Program-made: the position numbers and the translations under genes
NCBI GenBank assembly: GCA_937998355.1
Contig: CALLDI010000004.1
Location: 1 to 51,550, forward strand
From: an uncultured Eggerthella sp.
GTDB taxonomy: Bacteria > Actinomycetota > Coriobacteriia > Coriobacteriales > Eggerthellaceae
Length of the DNA: 51,550 nucleotides
Direction of reading: 5' to 3'
The notes under the pieces: model-generated
Database searches by the model: none
The model's input: the letters and a program-made list of their open reading frames with translations, nothing else
Told to the model about the DNA's origin: nothing
Shown: piece by piece, positions 43,734 to 51,550 of the stretch
Position numbering within the stretch: position 1 is the first letter of the stretch
Layout: every line of letters begins with the position of its first letter

Positions 43734-46451
43734 TTACTCAGTCCTCTCGACCTCGACCACACGATAGCCTTCGATGTGGTCGCCGATCTTGATGTCCTGA
43801 TAGCCAGCGATACCGATACCGCATTCATAGCCACGAGCAACGCTCTTGACATCGTCCTTGAAACGACGGAGGCTTTCGATCTCGCCTTCGTAGACGACCG
43901 TGCCATCGCGCACGATGCGCACCTGATCATCGCGGCTGATCTCGCCTTCCAGAATGTAGCAACCAGCAACGACGCCGATCTTGGGTACCTTGAAGGTCTC
44001 ACGCACTTCGGCGATGCCCGTGTCCTCTTCGACGATGTCGGGAGAGAGCAAGCCGACGCGCGCTGCGTTGATGTCTTCGATCGCCTGGTAGATGACGCGG
44101 TAGAGACGGATGTCGACCTTCTCGCGCGTTGCCACATCGCGGGTCTTGCCCGTCGGGCGCACGTTGAAGCCGATGATGATAGCGTCCGATGCTGCTGCCA
44201 GCGTAACGTCGGTCTCGGTGATGCCGCCGACCGCCGCATGGATGATGTTGATCTTGACCTCGGACTGGTCCATCTTGTCGAACGCATCGCGCAGGGCTTC
44301 GATCGAGCCCGCCACGTCCGCCTTCACGACCAGGTTCAGGTCGGTGGTCTTGCCCTCCTCGATGCGTGCGAACAGATCGTCGAGGTTCATGTGCGAACGT
44401 GCTTCCTGCTTCGCCAAACGCTCGCGCAATGCACGCTGTTCAGCCAAGCGACGAGCATCGCGCTCATCTTCGAAGACGCGGAATTCATCGCCCGCGGTCG
44501 GAACGGAGTTCAGGCCCAAGATCTCAACTGGATCAGCCGGACGAGCCTCGTCGACATGCACGCCGCGCGGATTGACGAGCGCGCGAACCTTGCCATACGA
44601 AGTGCCCGCGACCACCACGTCGCCGGTCTTCAGGGTGCCGCGATCGACGAGCACGGTAGCCACCGAACCGCGACCCTTATCCAGGTTCGCTTCGATGACG
44701 AAGCCCGATGCCAGCGCATTGGGGTTCGCACGCAACTCGAGCACATCGGCCTGCAAAAGGATGGTCTCGAGCAGATCGTCGATATGCAGGTTCTGACGTG
44801 CAGAGACATCGACGAACATATTCTGGCCGCCCCACTCTTCAGGGATGATGCCATGCTCGGTGAGTTCGGTACGAACGCGCTCGGGCGTCGCGCCTGGCTT
44901 ATCGATCTTGTTCACCGCGACGACGATGGGAACGTTCGCCGCATTCGCGTGATTGATCGCTTCGATGGTCTGTGGCATGACGCCGTCGTCGGCTGCGACC
45001 ACCAGCACGACCACGTCGGTAACCTTCGCACCACGCGCACGCATGGCGGTGAACGCCTCGTGACCAGGGGTGTCGATGAAGGTGATCTGACGACCGTCGA
45101 TATTGACGACCGACGCACCGATGTGCTGGGTGATGCCGCCCGCTTCCTTGTCGGCGACGCCCGTGGAGCGGATCGCGTCGAGCAAGGAGGTCTTGCCGTG
45201 GTCGACATGGCCCATGACGGTGACCACCGGAGGACGCGGTTCGAGATCGGCCTCGGAGTCGTTGTAGACGACCGCGAATTCTTCTTCAGGCGAGACGACA
45301 CGCACCTTACGACCCAGGTCATCTGCGATGAGCTCGATAAGATCGTCGCTCATGGTCTGCGTGAGCGTGAGCGCCGATCCCAACAGGAACAGACGCTTGA
45401 TGATGTCGTTCGGGGAAACGTCCAAAAGCTCTGCGAACTGAGCGACCGTGGATCCTTGCGCCACCTCGACCACCGAATCGTCGAGCACGAGCGTCGGGTC
45501 GAGACCCTTCTCCAGCGCTTCCAATTCAGCGCGCTCGCGTGCTTCCGCCTCGCGCTTCTCCTTGCGCTTCTTACGACGACCCTGACCTTCGTGCGAAGCA
45601 GCCTCCACCGCAGCGCGCGCTTCCGCGAGCACCTTATCGCGCTGGAACTTCTCGGCCTGAACGGCCATCTGCGCGTAGCGATCCTCGCCTTCGGCAGCGT
45701 TGTTCTCGAGTTCGGGAACGACCGGCTCGAAGCCCTTGCGCTTGTCGCCCTTCTTGCCGCGTCCGCCACGACCCTGGCTGCCCGCATCGGGTGCCTGGTT
45801 GCTCAAGCGCTCGCGCTCGTTGTTGATCTGATCGAGCAATGAGGAGAACGTGCTCGGTGCCGAAGCGGGAGCCGCCTTCTTGGCAGGCTTGGACGACTTC
45901 GATCCTTTGCGCGAAGCCAGCGCCTCTTCGACGGCTTGCTTCTTCGCCACATCCGCAGCGCGCGCTTCGGCCTCGGCCTTGACCTTAGCCTCATGCGCTT
46001 CGCGCTCCACGCGTTCGCGTTCGCGTTCGATCTGCTCGCTCAAGCTCTCAAAAGGTGACGAGGATACCTTCTTCTGAGCTCCAGCTTCCGCATCGTCCTT
46101 CTTCGGACCTGCAAAACCTTCCTTCTGCTGGCTTTCACGACGCGCACGCTCAGCTTCGCGTGCCTGACGCTCCTTCTCCACCGCAGCACGGCGCGCAGCA
46201 GCTTCTTCTTCCTTCTGCGCCTCTATCTTCGCCTGCTCTTCAGCGAGCTTCTTAGCCTCTTCTTCCTCGAGCTGACCTGCACGCTGCTTGATCTCGGGTT
46301 CAAGATTCTTACGGATCTTCTCCACGTAGGCTTCTTGCAGGATGCTGGCGTGGCTCTTGGCGGGTATCTTCATATCCGCAAGACGGGCCAAGAGATCCTT
46401 GCTGGTCATATCGAACTCTTTAGCCAATTCATGTACACGCATACCGGCCAT
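43734..46451 (-). CDS. infB: Translation initiation factor IF-2
   Basis: The 905-residue GTPase brings formyl-Met-tRNA to the 30S subunit. An IF2-N domain (RVHELAKEFDMTSKDLLARL) is followed by a long Lys/Glu/Ala-rich charged linker (about 60-310, with many EAER/KAEA repeats) and a second IF2-N domain (STVAQFAELLDVSPNDIIKR). The G domain has VMGHVDHGKTSLLDAI, DTPGHEAFTAM and VAVNKIDKPG. Domains II-IV end in VARGYECGIGIAGYQDIKIG. The start has GAGGAG 7 nt upstream. It lies between ylxR and rbfA. Confidence 0.97.
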   Translation of the reverse strand: MAGMRVHELAKEFDMTSKDLLARLADMKIPAKSHASILQEAYVEKIRKNLEPEIKQRAGQLEEEEAKKLAEEQAKIEAQKEEEAAARRAAVEKERQAREAERARRESQQKEGFAGPKKDDAEAGAQKKVSSSPFESLSEQIERERERVEREAHEAKVKAEAEARAADVAKKQAVEEALASRKGSKSSKPAKKAAPASAPSTFSSLLDQINNERERLSNQAPDAGSQGRGGRGKKGDKRKGFEPVVPELENNAAEGEDRYAQMAVQAEKFQRDKVLAEARAAVEAASHEGQGRRKKRKEKREAEARERAELEALEKGLDPTLVLDDSVVEVAQGSTVAQFAELLDVSPNDIIKRLFLLGSALTLTQTMSDDLIELIADDLGRKVRVVSPEEEFAVVYNDSEADLEPRPPVVTVMGHVDHGKTSLLDAIRSTGVADKEAGGITQHIGASVVNIDGRQITFIDTPGHEAFTAMRARGAKVTDVVVLVVAADDGVMPQTIEAINHANAANVPIVVAVNKIDKPGATPERVRTELTEHGIIPEEWGGQNMFVDVSARQNLHIDDLLETILLQADVLELRANPNALASGFVIEANLDKGRGSVATVLVDRGTLKTGDVVVAGTSYGKVRALVNPRGVHVDEARPADPVEILGLNSVPTAGDEFRVFEDERDARRLAEQRALRERLAKQEARSHMNLDDLFARIEEGKTTDLNLVVKADVAGSIEALRDAFDKMDQSEVKINIIHAAVGGITETDVTLAAASDAIIIGFNVRPTGKTRDVATREKVDIRLYRVIYQAIEDINAARVGLLSPDIVEEDTGIAEVRETFKVPKIGVVAGCYILEGEISRDDQVRIVRDGTVVYEGEIESLRRFKDDVKSVARGYECGIGIAGYQDIKIGDHIEGYRVVEVERTE

Positions 46452-46471
46452 GTAGTCTCCTCGTCTACTAC

Positions 46472-46741
46472 CTAGTCCAAAACATCGCTCATGATGTCCT
46501 GAGCGAGCTGTTCACACTTTTCCTTGCCCACGCTCACACGCAATGCTCGATCGAGCTTGTGCGTTCGCAGGGCCTTTTCAAGGCACGCGAGGCTGCATAC
46601 GTATGCGCCTCTGCCATTCGCCTTGCCCGTCGGGTCGTATTCGACCGCCCCTTCAGGGGTGCGCACGATGCGGATGAATCCCTGCTTGGAATCCGTCTTC
46701 CTGCATTCGATGCAGGTCCTCTGCTTCGTACGCTTCTCCAT
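46472..46741 (-). CDS. ylxR: YlxR-family RNA-binding protein (DUF448)
   Basis: An 89-residue basic protein with the conserved start RTCIECRKTDSKQGFIRIVR, the central GRGAYVC and the KAL...L.RAL end. The family sits between nusA and infB across Gram-positives and has been linked to RNase P activity and global regulation. The ribosome site is AAGG about 7 nt before the ATG; nusA ends 9 nt upstream. Confidence 0.93.
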   Translation of the reverse strand: MEKRTKQRTCIECRKTDSKQGFIRIVRTPEGAVEYDPTGKANGRGAYVCSLACLEKALRTHKLDRALRVSVGKEKCEQLAQDIMSDVLD

Positions 46742-46750
46742 CTGCCGACC

Positions 46751-47965
46751 TTAGTTCTCCTGGTCAGCATGGATGCCGCAGTACATGCTGCCAGGGCGCA
46801 CGTGATTGCGACAGCGAACGCCGTCCGCGTCCACATAGGCGCAGATACCGTCGCTCACTTCTTCTTCCTCGACCGCATCGATCAGATCGTCGTCTTCAGC
46901 GACCATAGGCTCGCCTGCGAACGAAGAGGACTTGATGTCGATGTGCCAACCGGTCAGGCGTGCTGCCAAACGAGCATTCTGACCTTCCTTGCCGATCGCG
47001 AGCGAGAGCTGATCGTCGGGAACGATGATGGTGGCGTAGTTGTTCTCTTCATCGATGATGACGCGATTGACCTTCGCGGGAGAGAGCGCGTTCGAGACAT
47101 AGACCGCTGGATCCTCGTCCCACTGGATCACATCCACGCGTTCGTTGCGCAGGCCTTCGACCACCATGCGAACGCGAGAACCCTTCGGGCCGACGCAGGC
47201 GCCCACCGGATCGAGGTTCGGCTCGCGAGAAGCGACCGCGATCTTGGAACGTTCGCCCGGTTCGCGCGCGATGCTCTTGATCTCGACCAGACCGTCGTAG
47301 ATCTCGGGCACTTCGATCTCGAACAGACGACGAATGAGATCGGGATGCGTACGGGAAACGACGATGGAAGGACGAGCATGCTCGCCGCGAGTCTTCGGAG
47401 TTTCAGCGTTCGGATCGCGCACATCGACGATGAGCAGCTTCAGGCGCTGATTATGACGATAGTGCTCGTTGCGCGGACGCTCGTTGCGCTCGTTAGGGTT
47501 GCGCTTCAGATCGTAGTGCGGAAGCTCTGCTTCGACGCCTTCACGGATCTTGATGATGGTGAATTCGGGCGTGCCCTGCAGCACGGTACCCGTTACCAGA
47601 TCGCCCACGCGATCGGAGAACTCTTCGTAGATGGACTGGCGGCCAGCCTCGCGCACGATGGAGCTGATGACGTTCTTCGCGTTCTGCGCAGCGATACGGC
47701 TCACATCGTCGGGCGTGACGTCGCGCTCTTCGAATTCGGTGTACTCGCCGGTCTCCTCGTCGGGTTCGCCGACGGGTACCATCTCGTACACGTAGATCTT
47801 GCCGGTCTGGCGATCGATCGTGACGCGTGCGTCCCATTCCAGATCGAGGATGTGCTGATAGCTCTTCGCCAGCGATGCCTCAAGACGTTCGATGAGATAG
47901 AATTCGTCGATCTTTCGTTCGTGCGCGAGCGCCTGCAAAGCGTCTATCAATTCTGAGGTTGCCAT
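46751..47965 (-). CDS. nusA: Transcription factor NusA with C-terminal zinc-finger-like tail
   Basis: The 404-residue elongation/termination factor has an N-terminal RNAP-binding domain (about 1-125), an S1 domain (about 130-200) and tandem KH domains with VGACVGPKGSRVRMVVEGL and LSLAIGKEGQNARLAARLT. After an acidic linker (DDLIDAVEEEEVSDG) comes a 30-residue tail with C-x9-C-x10-C-x2-H spacing (ICAYVDADGVRC then SMYCGIH). This resembles small zinc-binding G.xC..G..YC..H modules and is not part of textbook NusA. AAGGGA precedes the ATG. It lies 2 nt downstream of rimP. Confidence 0.95.
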   Translation of the reverse strand: MATSELIDALQALAHERKIDEFYLIERLEASLAKSYQHILDLEWDARVTIDRQTGKIYVYEMVPVGEPDEETGEYTEFEERDVTPDDVSRIAAQNAKNVISSIVREAGRQSIYEEFSDRVGDLVTGTVLQGTPEFTIIKIREGVEAELPHYDLKRNPNERNERPRNEHYRHNQRLKLLIVDVRDPNAETPKTRGEHARPSIVVSRTHPDLIRRLFEIEVPEIYDGLVEIKSIAREPGERSKIAVASREPNLDPVGACVGPKGSRVRMVVEGLRNERVDVIQWDEDPAVYVSNALSPAKVNRVIIDEENNYATIIVPDDQLSLAIGKEGQNARLAARLTGWHIDIKSSSFAGEPMVAEDDDLIDAVEEEEVSDGICAYVDADGVRCRNHVRPGSMYCGIHADQEN

Positions 47966-47967
47966 AC

Positions 47968-48447
47968 CTATCCCTTCTTTGCATTGAAATCTATGGTTGC
48001 GATCACATGTGCCTTCTTGATGATGTTATAGGGAATGGCTTCCACGATGCCATCGACATCGAGCAGCACGGCCTCCCCTTCCACACCGGCGAGCTTGCCC
48101 GTGTATTTGCTACGGGAATCGAAAGGCTCCGAAAGCACGAGGTGCGCCTTCTCTCCCGCGAAACGCTTGAAATGTTCTATGGTACGCAGCGGTCGATCGA
48201 TGCCAGGCGATGAGACCTCGAGCGTATACGCGCCCGGGAACGGGTCGATCCGATCCATGAGATCATTGATCCATTCTTGAGCGCTCGAGAGCTCGTCGAA
48301 GCCCACTCCCCCTTCGCAATCGATGTAAACACGAATGGTGGGTGCCTTCTTCGAGCCGACGATGTCGACCGTGACGATCTCGATGCCCTGTTCGGTAGCT
48401 TTCGGAGAAAGCGCGTCGAGCAGCTGTTGTTCTTTAGCGGTGAGCAC
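47968..48447 (-). CDS. rimP: Ribosome maturation factor RimP
   Basis: About 159 residues. EIVTVDIVGSKKAPTIRVYID, LSSAQEWINDLMDRIDP and YTLEVSSPGIDRPLRT are the RimP core, followed by the Sm-like C-terminal domain (GKLAGVEGEAVLLDVDG). It helps assemble the 30S subunit. The start is uncertain: GTG 48447 has AGGAGG only 3 nt away, while TTG 48459 touches another GGAG directly; the frame closes with a stop three codons further up. It heads the rimP-nusA-ylxR-infB-rbfA-nrnA-truB-ribF operon. Confidence 0.93.
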   Translation of the reverse strand: MLTAKEQQLLDALSPKATEQGIEIVTVDIVGSKKAPTIRVYIDCEGGVGFDELSSAQEWINDLMDRIDPFPGAYTLEVSSPGIDRPLRTIEHFKRFAGEKAHLVLSEPFDSRSKYTGKLAGVEGEAVLLDVDGIVEAIPYNIIKKAHVIATIDFNAKKG

Positions 48448-48470
48448 GATCCTCCTCAACTCCTCTCAGA

Positions 48471-48499
48471 AACAAAAGAAGCGGGACAAAGCCCACTTC
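48471..48499 (-). terminator. Terminator-type attenuator in the rimP-nusA leader
   Basis: On the minus strand GAAGTGGG (48499-48492) pairs with CCCGCTTC (48485-48478) over 8 bp including one G-U, with a 6-nt loop, followed by TTTTGTT. It sits between the predicted promoter (48539-48568) and rimP, only some 35 nt into the transcript. It is therefore placed to attenuate the operon that encodes NusA itself rather than to end the upstream gene, which has its own terminator. Confidence 0.7.
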
Positions 48500-48538
48500 C
48501 TCAAAAGATCGAAAGTATTCGTACCAAGTACCTGGTTA

Positions 48539-48568
48539 TTTATACCACATCAACGAGGGAAATAGCAA
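48539..48568 (-). promoter_or_regulatory. Promoter of the rimP operon
   Basis: On the minus strand TTGCTA (48568-48563) and TATAAA (48544-48539) are 18 bp apart. The predicted start is near 48532, giving a leader of about 85 nt that contains the attenuator hairpin. Confidence 0.6.
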
Positions 48569-48662
48569 ATGGGCACGCCCGCACCCGTGCCGTTCGCCGC
48601 AGTATTCGCCCCAAAGAAGCTCTCTATGCAGGCTCAGCAGCAGCGAACAGCCCAACGAAACA

Positions 48663-48732
48663 AGAGAGGACGGGATATCTCCCGTCCTCTCTACAGACTC
48701 ACTCGTAGCGCATGAACGATCTCTCGTTCATG
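48663..48732 (-). terminator. Double hairpin terminator after the CAP-domain surface gene
   Basis: Reading the minus strand, a 9-bp perfect stem (48732-48724 with 48719-48711) comes 12 nt after the stop codon. It is followed by a 13-bp perfect stem with a GATA loop (48692-48680 with 48675-48663) and the tail TGTTTCG. The second hairpin is very strong, though its T run is short and interrupted. Confidence 0.8.
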
Positions 48733-48744
48733 TCTTACAGCAGG

Positions 48745-51204
48745 CTAATTGCCATTCGCGTTGGTGCCAGAGAAATTATAGACGATCGCGTAATAGTAAA
48801 CGCCCTTGGAGTTCTTGTAGATGCCCACACCTGCCTTCGTAGCGGTGGTGCACTGCATCATCTTACGATGCCCGTCAGAATCCTTCCAACGCTGAACAGC
48901 TTCATTAGCGCTCATCTTCCAGGTAGCGTATTGCAAGATGTCAGAGAATTGACTCTGCTTACCTGCTGGAATACCAAGCCTATGAATCAAGCTGCCCTTA
49001 TCCGCACAGCCCTTGGCAGAGTTGTATGCCATGGTCGCACATTCGTTATCCCAGGTCACTTTCTTAAGGCCCTTAGATGCACGGTAGTTATTATAGGCGT
49101 CGAAGATCTGTCGAGCATATTGCTGATCAGTGGTGGCTGTAGTGGTATTAGACGAAGAGGAGCTGCTCGGCTTCTTGTTCTTCACCCATTTGCCATCAGC
49201 ACCGACCCAGTACTTACCGCCATCGACCCACATGTTGATCGCCATGACGCCGTCAGCCTTCACCCAATAGGTGCCACTGATCCACTTGTTGCGCAAGCTC
49301 ACGCCATTGCCATCGAAGTAATACCACCATCCGGTGATCTTCTGCCAACCAGTCTTCATCGCACCAGAAGAAAGGTCGAGGTAATAAGTCTTACCAGAAA
49401 GGACGAGCCAGCCGGTCTTCATGACACCAGAAGAAGGATCGAGATAATACCATTTACCTGACACTTTCTTCCAGCTCTTCGCCATCGCGCCAGAATCGTT
49501 GAAGTAGTACCACTTATTAGAGATCTTCTTCCAGCCCGTCTGCATCACGCCGGATGTATTAGCGTAGTATCGTGAGCTGCCAACGTTGAAGAAACCAGTC
49601 TTCATCTTGCCGTTCCCAGGCGTGAGGTAATACCATTTACCACCAGTCTTGAGCCAGCCGGTCTTCATCGCGCCAGAGTTGTCGTGATAGTACCAATAAG
49701 AACCATCTTTGACCCAGCCAGTGCGCATCCAGCCAGACGCATCGAAACGATAGGTCTTGCCAGAGATCACCTTAGAACAGCTCTTCGGATAGGTGCCGTC
49801 GGAATTCTGATACCACCAACGATTTCCAGTCTTCACCCAACCTTCCTTCACTTTGATCTTGAAAGTGACGGTCTTAGTGCCAGCATAGTTGCCTTTACCC
49901 GTGATGGTGATGGTCGCTGTACCAGCTTTGATGTTGTTCGAGTACTTGAGCGTATAGTCAGTACCCGATTTCAGCGTGGTCGAGCCCATCTTCACGGTCG
50001 GAGCAGGAGTGAGCGCTTTGCCCGTGTAATTCTGATCAGCGACGGTCGCTGTAGCGCTAGAGATGCTCTTAGCATTGACCTTGAACGTGAGCTTCTTGGT
50101 GCCCGTGTAATTTCCCTTGCCCGTAATGGTCACGGTCGCAGTACCGGGTTTGATGTTGTTGGCATATGCGACCGTGTAGTCGGTGTTCTGCTTCAGCTTC
50201 GCACCTTTGTACTTCACAGCAGGATATGGCGTAAGTTGGTAACCTGTGAACGTTTGGGCAGCGATGCTGTCGAACGTGCACTGGCTAAGGTTCACCTTGG
50301 TTGCTGGAGTCGTGGTCGAACCTTGATTTTGCTGCGGATTGATCGCGCCACTATGGCCAGAAACGTCGAACCACGCTTCGAGCGCAGTAGTGTCTGCGAT
50401 GTAGTTATTGCTGCAGTTCAAATACGTGAGCTTCGTGTTCTTGCTGATATCAAGAGAAGTAAGTTTATTGTCGTTGCATCTAACGACAGTGAGATTCGTA
50501 TTCTTGCTGATATTGAGCGAAGTCAGCTTGTTGCCTACGCAATTCAGGCTATCAAGTGCTGTCAACTGAGAAACATCAAGGGATGCGAGCGCACATCCAC
50601 TGCAAATAAGACCTTCGATGTTCGCTGAAGACGAGAACTTCAGTGTCGTGAGCGAAGGATTATCTTGACAAAAAACGGTCTTGAGCTTGGTGCAACCAGA
50701 AATGCTCAATGACGTGAGGTTATTACTGCTGCAAATGAGCGTGACCAGACTAGAACAATTAGATATATTCAGCGAGGTCAAGCTGTTCGATACACAAGAA
50801 AGACCGGCAAGGTTCGTGCAGCCACTCACATTGACCGTTTTCAAGGCGGTAGCAAAGTCGCTGTAGAAAGTCCTTAGATTCGCACACGCGGTCGCATCGA
50901 TTCCAGTTATCTTCCCGCTAACGGTTAGCTTCGGGGTCTCCTGAGCGATGATGTCCATATCGCCGATCGCAGTGACCGCCTTGCCACCAAGCGTCGCAGG
51001 AACCGTGGCGGTCGTTTTGGTCGTGCTACTGATAGCAGTGATCATCACGCCAGTGCCGCTCGACGTATCATCCTGATACGTATAGTCCACGCCATCTACC
51101 GTTGCGACCGAAGCGTTCGACGCATAAGCAGGATGAAGCGGGACGAGACACAGCAAAGTCGCTGTAAGAAGACAGGCGAAAACTAGACAAAGCTTCGCCC
51201 TCAA
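48745..51204 (-). CDS. Secreted LRR, Ig-like, cell-wall-repeat and CAP-domain protein; best start is frameshifted
   Basis: The open frame gives 819 residues from a poor TTG (51204). Domains in order: signal sequence LVFACLLTATLLCLVPLHPAYA; cysteine-bearing leucine-rich repeats (about 80-290); two roughly 80-residue beta repeats with DYTVAYANNIKPGTATVTIT and DYTLKYSNNIKAGTATITIT; about ten wall-binding repeats; and a C-terminal CAP/SCP domain (about 690-815) with YNNYRASKGLKKVTWDNECA, the His in SLIHRLG and WKDSDGHRKMM. The strongest start, ATG 51292 behind AGGAGG, is one base out of frame with this sequence because of a G7 run at 51266-51260. With six G it would read through to the signal peptide and give a long N-region like those of its homologues. 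Expression may thus switch on and off, or the run may be a sequencing error. Confidence 0.9.
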   Translation of the reverse strand: MRAKLCLVFACLLTATLLCLVPLHPAYASNASVATVDGVDYTYQDDTSSGTGVMITAISSTTKTTATVPATLGGKAVTAIGDMDIIAQETPKLTVSGKITGIDATACANLRTFYSDFATALKTVNVSGCTNLAGLSCVSNSLTSLNISNCSSLVTLICSSNNLTSLSISGCTKLKTVFCQDNPSLTTLKFSSSANIEGLICSGCALASLDVSQLTALDSLNCVGNKLTSLNISKNTNLTVVRCNDNKLTSLDISKNTKLTYLNCSNNYIADTTALEAWFDVSGHSGAINPQQNQGSTTTPATKVNLSQCTFDSIAAQTFTGYQLTPYPAVKYKGAKLKQNTDYTVAYANNIKPGTATVTITGKGNYTGTKKLTFKVNAKSISSATATVADQNYTGKALTPAPTVKMGSTTLKSGTDYTLKYSNNIKAGTATITITGKGNYAGTKTVTFKIKVKEGWVKTGNRWWYQNSDGTYPKSCSKVISGKTYRFDASGWMRTGWVKDGSYWYYHDNSGAMKTGWLKTGGKWYYLTPGNGKMKTGFFNVGSSRYYANTSGVMQTGWKKISNKWYYFNDSGAMAKSWKKVSGKWYYLDPSSGVMKTGWLVLSGKTYYLDLSSGAMKTGWQKITGWWYYFDGNGVSLRNKWISGTYWVKADGVMAINMWVDGGKYWVGADGKWVKNKKPSSSSSSNTTTATTDQQYARQIFDAYNNYRASKGLKKVTWDNECATMAYNSAKGCADKGSLIHRLGIPAGKQSQFSDILQYATWKMSANEAVQRWKDSDGHRKMMQCTTATKAGVGIYKNSKGVYYYAIVYNFSGTNANGN

Positions 51205-51259
51205 CGAAATGCGTTCGGAAGAAGCGACAGCGAAGGTTTTACCTAGAAGAAGCTGCCCT

Positions 51260-51266
51260 CCCCCCC
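51260..51266 (-). repeat. G7 homopolymer run near the start of the CAP-domain gene
   Basis: Seven consecutive G on the coding strand lie 24 bases into the frame that starts at ATG 51292 (AGGAGG-CAACA-ATG). In the present form that frame ends after 17 codons. Loss of one G, or gain of two, joins it to the 819-codon frame. Confidence 0.75.
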
Positions 51267-51330
51267 GAAGATTTCAAGAGTTCTTGGAGCATTGTTGCCT
51301 CCTCGTAACAAAACCTACACAAACATTAGA

Positions 51331-51361
51331 AGTATAGCACCGTGACGTCGCTTTACGACAA
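51331..51361 (-). promoter_or_regulatory. Possible promoter of the CAP-domain surface gene
   Basis: On the minus strand TATACT (51336-51331) is a good -10. TTGTCG (51361-51356) could be the -35 with a long 19-bp spacer, overlapping the T run of the upstream terminator. The leader to ATG 51292 would be about 32 nt. Confidence 0.4.
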
Positions 51362-51386
51362 AAAAGACGGAACTGAAGCTCCGCCT
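51359..51386 (-). terminator. Rho-independent terminator after the partial surface gene
   Basis: On the minus strand AGGCGGAG (51386-51379) pairs with TTCCGTCT (51372-51365) over 8 bp with two G-U pairs and a 6-nt loop, followed by a T run. It lies 27 nt after the stop codon of the gene at 51414. Confidence 0.85.
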
Positions 51387-51413
51387 TTCAAGAACATTTC
51401 TTCGATTATGAAA

Positions 51414-51550
51414 CTATCCCTTCAACGAGATCCCTTTCACCCACGCACCGGATCCATCAACGTAATACAAGTGATCAGCATCAGTGCCGACCCACGAATT
51501 GGTCGCCATCACGCCATCGGCCTTCACCCAGTACTTGCCCGAGATCCAAG
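51414..51550 (-). CDS. C-terminal end of a further cell-wall-repeat surface protein (partial)
   Basis: The last 45 codons of a gene that continues beyond the window. The visible sequence reads WISGKYWVKADGVMATNSW, then VGTDADHLYYVDGSGAWVKG and a short ISLKG end before TAG at 51416. This is the same terminal repeat form as in the 4184-6211 and 48745-51204 proteins. It is very probably another member of the secreted LRR/wall-repeat family; the N-terminal domains cannot be seen. Confidence 0.85.
   Translation of the reverse strand, partial: WISGKYWVKADGVMATNSWVGTDADHLYYVDGSGAWVKGISLKG

Noticed and set aside
48711..48732. Palindrome CATGAACGA/TCGTTCATG as an operator
   Set aside because: Its position just after a stop codon and next to a strong terminator hairpin fits a 3'-end structure better than a protein-binding operator.

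Overview
The window is chromosomal DNA of moderate GC content from an actinobacterium, most likely of class Coriobacteriia (an Eggerthellaceae-type, Cryptobacterium-like anaerobe). That placement is inferred from the actinobacterial integration host factor (mihF) in front of gmk-rpoZ, the rimP-nusA-ylxR-infB-rbfA-nrnA-truB-ribF order, a class 1B PyrD with PyrK, and secreted proteins built from leucine-rich repeats plus cell-wall (choline-binding-type) repeats. No rRNA, tRNA, CRISPR array or transposase was seen.

Layout. Positions 1-6211 hold three minus-strand genes for large secreted LRR/cell-wall-repeat proteins, the first cut by the window edge. At the other end, 48745-51550 holds a fourth such gene with a CAP/SCP domain and the tail of a fifth. 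Between them lies about 42 kb of mostly housekeeping genes: a VTT membrane protein and coaBC; a PF06541 membrane protein; ileS-lspA-rluD type synthase; degV; a PLP-fold gene without its lysine; dinB; a GT2 glycosyltransferase; pta; holA-comEC-comEA-thiI; mihF-gmk-rpoZ; a full pyrR-B-C-K-D-F cluster ending in an OPRT-like gene; rsmB-fmt-def-dnaG; a plus-strand lpdD-lpdC-ubiX decarboxylase operon; and the rimP-to-ribF translation operon.

How the genes work together. The pyr cluster encodes UMP synthesis from carbamoyl phosphate onward; the last-but-one step (OPRT) is represented only by a gene whose PRPP loop has lost both acidic residues. The decarboxylase operon combines a UbiD-family enzyme, the flavin prenyltransferase that makes its cofactor and a small chaperone-like partner, as in bacterial hydroxyaryl-acid (gallate-type) decarboxylases. 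comEA/comEC point to DNA uptake. The surface proteins are probably wall-attached adhesins or enzymes that vary by repeat recombination.

Most unusual points. (1) Two related, highly structured elements (17572-17702 and 17746-17875) start 2-3 nt after the stop codons of two convergent genes. Their loops share a conserved core with compensatory base-pair changes, while their long outer arms differ in sequence but stay self-complementary. (2) A run of seven G just after the best start codon of the CAP-domain surface gene puts that start out of frame by one base, suggesting phase variation. (3) Two enzyme-fold proteins lack hallmark catalytic residues. (4) There is a terminator-type attenuator before rimP-nusA and a PyrR-binding-like motif before pyrR. 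(5) Two genes appear to have leaderless starts.
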